Shown piece after piece: positions 1-5,839 of a DNA stretch of 5,928 bases. Source of the DNA: JAENVT01 sp031424145 (lineage in GTDB: Bacteria; Actinomycetota; Acidimicrobiia; Acidimicrobiales; Ilumatobacteraceae); the NCBI GenBank assembly GCA_031424145.1, contig JANPGV010000247.1, positions 1 through 5,928 of the forward strand, read 5' to 3'. The translations under genes were made by a program, and so were the position numbers. A model generated the notes under the pieces. That model had not been told where the DNA came from, made no database searches, and saw nothing but the letters and a program-made list of their open reading frames with translations. How positions within the stretch are numbered: position 1 is the stretch's first letter; every line of letters begins with the position of its first letter.

Positions 1-600
1 CAAGACGACGAGATCGACGCGCGACACCAGGAGGCCGGCGAGCAATGACCCTGCGGCGCGCGCCAGCGCGTCGAGAGCGCCCGCCATGCCGGCGACGCGG
101 CCGAGCATTCCTGAAGGACTGAAGCGCTGAACCGCGGTGAACAGCCCGATCCCCAAGTAGCCGGCGGTCAGCAGTGTGATCGGCCCGAAGCGGTCGGCGA
201 ACTTGCCGATGACGGCGGCACTGACGATCGCTCCCACGGCCATGCTGCCGCGGATCACACCGACTTCGACGCCGCCACCGTCGAGCCGCCGCTCCACGAA
301 CACGACGAGGATCAGTGATCGCAGCGACCGATGTGCGCGAACGGCGCGAACCCCGGCACGAACTCCCATCGTCACGGCCTCGCCCGTCTCGACGTCCGAG
401 GTGATCGGTGCCGTATCGGCTCGCACGAGTGCCGTGGCTACCGCAACGGCCAAGAAGCTGAGACCGTCGATCAGAACGACCGTGCCAATCCCACCCAAGC
501 CGACAGCCAGTCCGAAGGACAACCCAGCTGGAAGGTTTGCCCCGTGGAACCCCAACGTCACGTGCAATCCCGACGACGACCACGGCGGACATGAGCACAT
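1..600 (-). pseudogene. Partial, probably decayed MFS transporter
   Basis: The minus strand is open from an ATG at 600 to the window edge (200 codons, cut at the C-terminal side). It reads as membrane protein of the MFS_3/enterobactin-exporter-like type. A segment at residues 26-60 ends in LIDGLSFLAVAVATALVR, the usual helix 5-6 signature. Residues about 115-140 contain GAIVSAAVIGKFADRFGP, a family-like loop motif, and residues about 165-190 contain GRVAGMAG...GSLLAGLLV, as in the helix 10-11 region. Much is missing: the four N-terminal helices, and apparently most of helix 7 and helix 9, because the conserved blocks sit too close together. The first ~20 residues (MCSCPPWSSSG) do not look like a transporter start. 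In another frame just upstream (about 620-555), hydrophobic sequence HVLMSAVVVVGIARDV suggests a frameshift. I infer a remnant of a multidrug or siderophore-type exporter. A functional short gene continuing left is less likely but not excluded. Confidence 0.6.
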
Positions 601-638
601 GGGTTCGATGGACGGCTGACCCACGCGCGTTCGACGCG

Positions 639-1622
639 TCAGGTGCTGGCGGTGACGAGCGTGTCGATGCCGCGAACATCGATGTGTGCGGCCTGCTGGT
701 CGAGGAACCATTGGTATGTATTGCGCAGGCCGGTGTCCAGGTCGATCCTCGGCGACCACCCTGTGGCCTTGAGTCGGCTGACATCCAGCACCTTGCGCGG
801 TGTCCCGTCCGGCTTGGAGACATCGAACTGCAACTCGGCACCCGGATAGACGAGATCGCGAACCTTTTCAGCGAGCTCGCGGATGGACAGGTCGACGCCG
901 GTTCCGACATTGATGTGGCCGCTATCGCTGTAGTTGGTCATCAGGTGGAGACAGGCGTCGGCGAGATCGTCGACATGGAGGAACTCGCGCTTGGCGGACC
1001 CGGTGCCCCAGATCTCGACTCCGCGCGAGCCGCTCAACTTGGCGTCGTGGAACTTGCGGATCAGGGAAGGCAACACATGACCACTTGTCAGGTCGAAGAT
1101 GTCGTTGGGCCCGTAGAGGTTGGTCGGCATCGCCGAGATGAAATCGCTGCCGTACTGCTGACGGTAGGCCTGGCACAACTTGATGCCGGCGATCTTGGCG
1201 ATGGCATACCACTCGTTCGTCGGCTCGAGCGGCCCGGTGAGCAACTGCTCCTCGGTGATCGGCTGCGTCGCCACACGCGGGTAGATGCAGGAGGAACCCA
1301 GATAGAGGAGCTTCTTGACGTCGTACAGGTGCGAGGCGTGTACGACGGTGCCGTGGATCATCATGTTGTCGTAGATGAACTCGGCGGGCCGCGTGCTGTT
1401 GGCCAGGATGCCGCCCACGGTGCCCGCGACCAAGAACACATATTCCGGTTGGTTGGCCTTGAACCAGTGCGACACTTCGGCTTGATCGCGCAGGTCGAGT
1501 TGCTGGCGCTTGGCCGTGAGAATGTTCGTGAAACCGTCGGCCTCGAGCCGGCGAACGACGGCAGAACCCACCAGCCCCGCATGACCGGCAACATAGATCT
1601 GGGAATCGAGCTCCATCGCCAC
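639..1622 (-). CDS. fcl: GDP-L-fucose synthase (GDP-4-keto-6-deoxymannose epimerase/reductase)
   Basis: This enzyme carries out the last steps to GDP-L-fucose: 3,5-epimerisation of GDP-4-keto-6-deoxy-D-mannose, then NADPH-dependent reduction, in the cytoplasm. At 327 residues it matches the usual ~310-325. The extended SDR fold is clear: the nucleotide-binding GHAGLVGS (G13, G16, G19), the GSSCIYP block with catalytic Ser110 and Cys112, the YAIAK motif with Tyr139 and Lys143, PTNLYGPND (166-174), His182 in SGHVLP (counterpart of the E. coli active-site His), and KREFLHVDD (211-219). All key residues are present. The start is either GTG at 1622 or ATG at 1616 (two codons later); neither has a good Shine-Dalgarno. 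It is transcribed away from the Wzz/kinase group. Its usual partner gmd (GDP-mannose 4,6-dehydratase) is not in the window. It probably supplies fucose, or a related sugar, to the neighbouring polysaccharide pathway. The gene symbol follows family usage (also wcaG). Confidence 0.95.
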   Translation of the reverse strand: MAMELDSQIYVAGHAGLVGSAVVRRLEADGFTNILTAKRQQLDLRDQAEVSHWFKANQPEYVFLVAGTVGGILANSTRPAEFIYDNMMIHGTVVHASHLYDVKKLLYLGSSCIYPRVATQPITEEQLLTGPLEPTNEWYAIAKIAGIKLCQAYRQQYGSDFISAMPTNLYGPNDIFDLTSGHVLPSLIRKFHDAKLSGSRGVEIWGTGSAKREFLHVDDLADACLHLMTNYSDSGHINVGTGVDLSIRELAEKVRDLVYPGAELQFDVSKPDGTPRKVLDVSRLKATGWSPRIDLDTGLRNTYQWFLDQQAAHIDVRGIDTLVTAST

Positions 1623-1674
1623 AATCTACTGCGCATCTGGTACCAGCACTTCGGCAGAGGGGCCCGCTGGTAGC
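1623..1674. promoter_or_regulatory. Divergent intergenic region with a 10-bp palindrome
   Basis: Only about 52-64 bp separate the fcl start from the start of the LytR_C gene, so promoters for both directions must lie here or within the genes. The perfect palindrome CTGGTACCAG lies at 1637-1646, and a partial copy CTGGTAGC follows at 1667-1674. This could be an operator, but I see no convincing -35/-10 pair in either direction. An alternative is that one or both genes are leaderless. Confidence 0.25.
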
Positions 1675-2337
1675 TTGGCAGGCCTCATGCGCAAGTCCTG
1701 GTCGCTCGCTGTCGCTGTGATCGCTGTCGGGGCTATCGCCGGCGCCGCGATAGCCGGACGTCCCGTTCCCAGCGATCCGTTCGTACTCGATCCGAGCATC
1801 ACCGTGCCAACCGCCGTGACTTCGACCACCGAGGTCTTCGCTTCGACGCCGACGACGAAGCCGTCGCAACCGACAATCACCGCGACCACCATTGCCCAGG
1901 CGACAACGACCTCGACACCGCGATCCACCACCGGCACCACGACAAGCACCTCGGTCTCTGCGACCGTTGCGTCGACGATCTCGACAACCACCGCGACTAC
2001 CACTACGACCACCGCCGCGGCGGGTCCGCTGCCGCGCGATCAGGTGCGGCTGGTGATCGCCAACGGTGATGGACGTTTCCGGCTCGCCAGCATCACCGCT
2101 GATCGAATCCGACCGCTCGGTTATCAGATCGACCTCGGTGACACTCTGCAGAAGGTCCCCGCGACCATCGTCTACTACCGGCCGGGGTTCGACGATGAAG
2201 CTGCCATCGTCGCTGAAGACATCCTCGTGCCAAACGCGGTGATCGCTGCGTTCCCATCGAACGCATCGCAGCCGGTCACCAACTCCGATCTCGCGGGCGA
2301 CGTAATCGTGGTGCTCGGTCCGGATGCTCCGCGTTGA
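1675..2337 (+). CDS. Membrane-anchored Thr-rich protein with LytR_C-like domain
   Basis: This is a 220-residue envelope protein of unproven function. In order it has a basic start (MRKSW), one hydrophobic segment at about residues 11-28 (signal anchor or signal peptide; no lipobox Cys), a Thr/Ser-rich linker at about 42-113, and a globular domain at about 124-217. The last resembles LytR_C: VRLVIANGDGRFRLA (V-x-N-G-x-G...A), then A..I...GY, ATIVYYRPGFDDEAAIVAEDI and a closing VIVVLGPDA. In the LytR-CpsA-Psr family this domain normally follows the catalytic LCP domain, which transfers polymers to the cell wall; here the LCP domain is absent. The longest start is TTG at 1675. ATG at 1687 gives a more typical signal sequence and I slightly favour it; an AGAGGGG run at 1655-1661 is 13 bases from the TTG. 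It is 39 bp upstream of the Wzz/kinase gene and probably co-transcribed. I infer a role at the outer face of the membrane in polysaccharide display. Confidence 0.8.
   Translation: MAGLMRKSWSLAVAVIAVGAIAGAAIAGRPVPSDPFVLDPSITVPTAVTSTTEVFASTPTTKPSQPTITATTIAQATTTSTPRSTTGTTTSTSVSATVASTISTTTATTTTTTAAAGPLPRDQVRLVIANGDGRFRLASITADRIRPLGYQIDLGDTLQKVPATIVYYRPGFDDEAAIVAEDILVPNAVIAAFPSNASQPVTNSDLAGDVIVVLGPDAPR
1798..2013 (+). repeat. Low-complexity Thr-codon (ACN) tract
   Basis: This stretch inside the LytR_C gene is dominated by ACC/ACG/ACA codons mixed with Ser, Ala and Pro codons, ending in runs of five or six Thr. It encodes a flexible, probably extended stalk between membrane anchor and globular domain, of a kind that may be O-glycosylated in actinobacteria. 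The repeat is degenerate, so it is not a clean tandem array. It also yields a spurious Val-rich open frame on the opposite strand. Confidence 0.7.
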
Positions 2338-2376
2338 TCCATACGATCAAGCACCACCGGTAGGCTGACGACTTCT

Positions 2377-3933
2377 ATGAGCGTCGGCGAGCGTCCGGAG
2401 AAGACCCTGCGCGACTTTTGGCGCGTCATCATCCGCCGGTCGTGGATCGTGATCGCCGCGATCATCGCCACCGTGGCGCCGGCAGTGGCGCTGTCATGGC
2501 GACAGGACCCGATCTACGAAGCCCGTGCCGACATGTTGATTCGCACACTGCCAGGTGAGTCCGTGTTCGGCAGTGGCCAGCAGACCATCAACCCAGATCG
2601 TCTCGTGCAGAACGAGATCTCAGTGCTGGAAGGTGACGCCGTTTTCCAGAAGTTGAAGGAGAACCTCGGCCTCGACGACGACCCGCCCGGCGTCAGCGGT
2701 AGTGGTTTCACCGATGCCGACGTCATCAGCGTCAGCGTCGAGAGCGGAGACCCGCAAACCGCCGCCACGCTGGCCAACGCGTATGTCGCCGCCTACATCG
2801 ACGTCAAACGCGAGCAGGCAGTCGACGGCATGGTCGCGGCCAGCGCCGAACTGCAAACCAAGATCACCGGTCTGCAGGACAAGATCGACACGCTCGACAA
2901 CAAGATCAGTGCCAGCAGCACCGACGACGATTCGAGTGCAGAAGCCGACCGTCGGCTGCTGGTCGATCAGCAAGCGCTTTTCCGGCAACGCATCGATCAA
3001 CTGCAAGTCGATGCCGCGTTGTCGGCCGGCAACGCGGAGTTGGTGAGGCCGGCTTCGGCACCGAGCAAGCCGATCAAACCAACGCCAGCGCGAACTGCAA
3101 CGATCGCTGCCATCGTCGGGCTCGTGCTGGGCCTCGGCGCGGCGCTCCTGGTGGATCACCTCGACGATTCGGTGCGCAGTGCCGCCGACCTTACGCGGCT
3201 CGGTACGGATGTGCCGGTGTTGGCCACCGTTCCCAATGTGGCGAGTCGCGACAACCGTCCCCTAGCTATCTCCGCGCCCGACAGCCCACCCGTGGAGGCG
3301 TATAGAAATCTGCGAACGAACGTGCAGTTCCTCGGCATCGAGCGCAAGGTGCGATCCATCCAGGTCACCAGCACTCGTCCCGGCGAGGGCAAGACGACAA
3401 CCGCTGCCAACCTTGCGGTGGTCCTGTCCCAGACCGGCGCAAACGTGGTGCTGGTCGACGCCGATCTGCGAAAGCCGAACTTGCACCGCCTCTTCGCGAT
3501 CGACGGAAGCAACGGTCTGACCAACAACTTGGCGGGCGATCCGATGGAACTGACAATCCAGCGAATCACGGATCAGTTGTGGGTGATCGTCGGCGGTCCG
3601 GTCCCGCCCAACCCCAGTGAGTTGCTCAGCGGTCGCCGCATGGACGCGTTCGCCGAGGAGCTCGGCAGACGATTCGACTACGTGATCATCGACTCCGCCC
3701 CGCTCCTCGCGGTCAGCGACGCCGCGGCCTTGTCGCGACACGTCGATGGCGTGCTGCTGGTCGTGCAGGCCAAGCAGGTGTCGCTGCCCCAACTGCGCGA
3801 AAGCCTCGCCACCTTGGAGAGAGTGGGCGCGCCGCTGCTCGGCGTCGTCCTGACGCGCGTCAAGGTCGACACCAAGGTCTCCGGTGAGTACGACTACCTG
3901 CAGCCCAGTCGCTCGAAGAAGCGGCGGCGGTAG
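2377..3933 (+). CDS. Wzz-type chain-length determinant fused to BY-type tyrosine kinase
   Basis: This inner-membrane protein of 518 residues controls polymer length and export of capsule or exopolysaccharide and autophosphorylates on C-terminal tyrosines. The N-terminal Wzz domain has helix 1 at about 22-40 and an extracytoplasmic part with coiled-coil character at about 155-215. The Pro-rich motif SAPSKPIKPTP (227-237) precedes helix 2 (about 239-260). The oligomerisation motif EAYRNLR (307-313) follows. The cytoplasmic ATPase has Walker A RPGEGKTTT (334-342; Lys339), Walker A' VVLVDADLRKP (357-367) and Walker B DYVIIDSAP (434-442). The tail GEYDYLQPS holds only two tyrosines (505, 507) before a basic KKRRR end; typical clusters have more. 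ATG 2377 is the only usable start after the preceding stop; its Shine-Dalgarno is weak (GGTAGG at 2359-2364). Fusion in one chain is like E. coli Wzc, unlike split Firmicute CapA/CapB. I assign no symbol because wzc, cps and exo names depend on the locus. Confidence 0.93.
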   Translation: MSVGERPEKTLRDFWRVIIRRSWIVIAAIIATVAPAVALSWRQDPIYEARADMLIRTLPGESVFGSGQQTINPDRLVQNEISVLEGDAVFQKLKENLGLDDDPPGVSGSGFTDADVISVSVESGDPQTAATLANAYVAAYIDVKREQAVDGMVAASAELQTKITGLQDKIDTLDNKISASSTDDDSSAEADRRLLVDQQALFRQRIDQLQVDAALSAGNAELVRPASAPSKPIKPTPARTATIAAIVGLVLGLGAALLVDHLDDSVRSAADLTRLGTDVPVLATVPNVASRDNRPLAISAPDSPPVEAYRNLRTNVQFLGIERKVRSIQVTSTRPGEGKTTTAANLAVVLSQTGANVVLVDADLRKPNLHRLFAIDGSNGLTNNLAGDPMELTIQRITDQLWVIVGGPVPPNPSELLSGRRMDAFAEELGRRFDYVIIDSAPLLAVSDAAALSRHVDGVLLVVQAKQVSLPQLRESLATLERVGAPLLGVVLTRVKVDTKVSGEYDYLQPSRSKKRRR

Positions 3934-3945
3934 CTCCCGCCCCCG

Positions 3946-4548
3946 ATGGACGTCACTGATCTGCTCGTTGTTCGCCATGGGCAATCCGAGTGGAACGCCA
4001 TCGGGAGGTGGCAGGGCCACGCCGATCCACCGTTGTCGGAGCTCGGTCGTCGCCAGGCCTACGTCGCTGCGGCCGCGATCGGGGCTGTCGACGGCATCGT
4101 CTCCAGCGATCTCCTGAGAGCCGCCGAGACAGCAGCGATCATCGCCCAGCAACTGGGCGTCGGTCCTGTTGCGGTCGACGAACGCCTGCGCGAACGCGAC
4201 GTTGGCCAGTGGACCGGTCTGACGCGTGTCGAGATCGACAAGGGTTGGCCGGGCTGGCTCGAGCAGGCGCGGCTACCTGAAGGGTTCGAAGGCGTCGATG
4301 CGGTGCTCGCTCGCGTCGTCGAATCATTCGGCGCGATGCGGACTGCGAGCCCCGGTGGCTCGTTGCTGGTGGTGACGCACGGCGGAGTGATCCGCGCCCT
4401 CGCAAGATCGCACGGTCTCGACGATGTTCCGATCGCCAATCTCGCTGGAGTCACACTGCACGTGTCCGAGTCCGGTCACATCGTCGGTGAGCGAATTGCG
4501 CTCCTCGATGGTCAGACGATGACTGTCAGCCAGAACGAGGAGCTGTAG
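3946..4548 (+). CDS. Histidine phosphatase (phosphoglycerate-mutase-like superfamily)
   Basis: This soluble 200-residue phosphatase has all catalytic-site elements of the histidine phosphatase superfamily. They are the RHG motif near the N-terminus (VVRHGQSEWN; His11 forms the phosphohistidine, Arg10 binds phosphate), Arg58 in SSDLLRAAET, the acid/base Glu83 in RERDVGQWTG, and His145 in VVTHGGV. Size and the GQW motif fit the GpmB/CobC/broad-specificity branch rather than the larger glycolytic dPGM enzymes. The true substrate cannot be read from sequence: sugar phosphates, glucosyl-3-phosphoglycerate, alpha-ribazole phosphate and phosphotyrosine are all possible. It starts 12 bp after the kinase stop, in the same frame and without a visible Shine-Dalgarno, so it is probably translated by reinitiation after the kinase. 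The context suggests dephosphorylation of the kinase or of a polysaccharide precursor; this is inference. It ends 7 bp before the converging phosphotransferase gene, with no clear terminator between. Confidence 0.92.
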   Translation: MDVTDLLVVRHGQSEWNAIGRWQGHADPPLSELGRRQAYVAAAAIGAVDGIVSSDLLRAAETAAIIAQQLGVGPVAVDERLRERDVGQWTGLTRVEIDKGWPGWLEQARLPEGFEGVDAVLARVVESFGAMRTASPGGSLLVVTHGGVIRALARSHGLDDVPIANLAGVTLHVSESGHIVGERIALLDGQTMTVSQNEEL

Positions 4549-4555
4549 CTCGCGC

Positions 4556-5839
4556 TCAGTCCTCGAGACCGACCTTGCCGGCGAGGACTCCGTCGGCCAT
4601 GGCGAGAACTTCGGGAAGCACAGTCAGCGTCGGACCATGCACCGTCGTGATGGCTCTTGCCGCACGCTCGGCGACGAACGCGGCGGCGGTGTACCAACGC
4701 AACTCGGCGGTGCTCGGCAATGGGTGAATCGAGCCGTAGCCCTCCAGAAAGGACGTGCTGAGTCCGGCGCCGAACAGGCCGGGGTCGAGCAGCCGGCTGG
4801 TCATCAGCGAGGCGAGCATGCTGCCCAGATCAGCGGACGCGACTCCAGAGCCGCCCTTGTCGAGATCGATGATGTGCACCTCGCCGCTGTGAAACAGCAC
4901 GTTGTTGATGTGGACGTCGCCGTGGAGGCAGACCGTTGCACCACGAGCGGGCGAAACCCTGGTCAATTTGGCGCCCAGCCGTCGGACAGGTTCAGCCAGA
5001 TCGGCGCGCGCATGAGCGACCAGGTCGGCGGCGGCGAGGACATTTCGTTGGTCGTAGCGTTGAAAGGTCCCGCGTCCGAAGTCGGTGTGAAGCCAGTGGA
5101 TGCCGGCAAGTGCGGCGCCGAGATGCTTCATTGCCGGCGATCGCACATCTGCGGGCAACTGCGGCCAGGGACGACCGCGCATCGCCTCGAGAACGACGAT
5201 CCGGTCGAGGCGCGCCCAACCCAATGCTCGAGGTGTGCGGATGCCGTCGATCAAGGCGACCGAGGCAGCGACGCGGTTGAACTGGTCCGCCGCGTCGAGT
5301 GCATCGCGATCCAGATAGGCCTTCGCGAATCCGCAGACCTGACCATGAGCGTCGAGGACACGAACCGTTGCTGATCGTTCAGGTGAATACTCGACCAGTT
5401 CGGACTGATGCCAGGCCACACCGCTGCTCTCGCGGACTCGTAGCGGAGGGTCGATCAGCGTTAGGAGGTTCCTCAGCTTCCGGTCGTTGGGCAGCGTCCA
5501 CCACACCGTGTCTGTGTGCTCGTCGTGGGCGATGGCGGCGATGCCGTCGACCGGCAAGGCGTCGGCGACCGCTCGCCGAAATTCCCGGTCGCTTGCGGCG
5601 AATGTCCTGCCCGTGATCACGAACGATCGACCATCGCACGTCACGTTGTACACCACGCAGATGGAAACCCCGAACCGGTATTCGACGCGTCGCAGACTGC
5701 ACTCCTCGATCGATCCCTCGCGATCGAAAATCAGGCTGAGCCGCTCGGCGACGTGGTCGGGGTCGAGCAGCAAGTCACGCGATGGCAGTTCCGGATCGTC
5801 CGTAAGACCGGTTCGGCTGCTGGTGGTGGGCATCGTCAC
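4556..5839 (-). CDS. APH/choline-kinase-type phosphotransferase with long N-terminal extension
   Basis: This is a 427-residue protein of the kinase-like aminoglycoside phosphotransferase family. The catalytic loop is CLHGDVHINNVLF (304-316; Asp308, His310, Asn313). The metal-binding segment is IIDLDKGG (324-330; Asp325, Asp327), and DLG (337-339) follows. Lys173 in GFAKAY is the likely ATP-binding lysine, and VVLEAMRGRPW (215-225) the hinge. Drug-resistance APH enzymes are about 260-300 residues. The extra ~140 N-terminal residues look like an additional N-lobe-like beta unit (RVEYRFGVSICVVYNV, 51-66), a similar one recurring at about 148-175. The substrate is unknown; a sugar, polyol or lipid-linked sugar is plausible near polysaccharide genes, and true antibiotic resistance is not supported. 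The start may be GTG at 5839, overlapping the upstream ABC gene's TGA (GTGA), or ATG at 5833. GAGGG at 5844-5848 serves either. It is evidently translated together with the ABC gene. Confidence 0.85.
   Translation of the reverse strand: MTMPTTSSRTGLTDDPELPSRDLLLDPDHVAERLSLIFDREGSIEECSLRRVEYRFGVSICVVYNVTCDGRSFVITGRTFAASDREFRRAVADALPVDGIAAIAHDEHTDTVWWTLPNDRKLRNLLTLIDPPLRVRESSGVAWHQSELVEYSPERSATVRVLDAHGQVCGFAKAYLDRDALDAADQFNRVAASVALIDGIRTPRALGWARLDRIVVLEAMRGRPWPQLPADVRSPAMKHLGAALAGIHWLHTDFGRGTFQRYDQRNVLAAADLVAHARADLAEPVRRLGAKLTRVSPARGATVCLHGDVHINNVLFHSGEVHIIDLDKGGSGVASADLGSMLASLMTSRLLDPGLFGAGLSTSFLEGYGSIHPLPSTAELRWYTAAAFVAERAARAITTVHGPTLTVLPEVLAMADGVLAGKVGLED

Noticed and set aside
176..619. 147-codon plus-strand open frame
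   Set aside because: It is Thr/Pro/Arg-rich with no motif; the opposite strand has clear MFS transporter sequence.
537..1673. 378-codon open frame on the plus strand across fcl
   Set aside because: It is antisense to a gene with every catalytic motif intact, has the low-complexity Asp/Val/Gly-rich composition typical of GC-rich shadows, and shows no domain.
922..1869. 315-codon minus-strand open frame
   Set aside because: It overlaps fcl in another frame and is extremely Arg-rich, the usual result of shifted GC-rich coding sequence.
1626..2012. Minus-strand frame starting with a long Val run
   Set aside because: It is the complement of the Thr-rich tract; the plus strand has the signal anchor and LytR_C-like domain.
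2342..2347. TACGAT as a -10 box ahead of the kinase gene
   Set aside because: No -35-like sequence lies at the right distance, and the 39-bp gap fits co-transcription with the preceding gene.
3262..4152. 296-codon minus-strand open frame
   Set aside because: It is antisense to the kinase Walker motifs and the phosphatase RHG motif.
4540..4551. Inverted repeat GAGCT-GT-AGCTC between the converging genes, as a terminator
   Set aside because: The stem is only 5 bp with a 2-base loop and no T-run follows on either strand.
4637..5374. 245-codon plus-strand open frame
   Set aside because: It is antisense to the phosphotransferase catalytic loop and has no recognisable motif.
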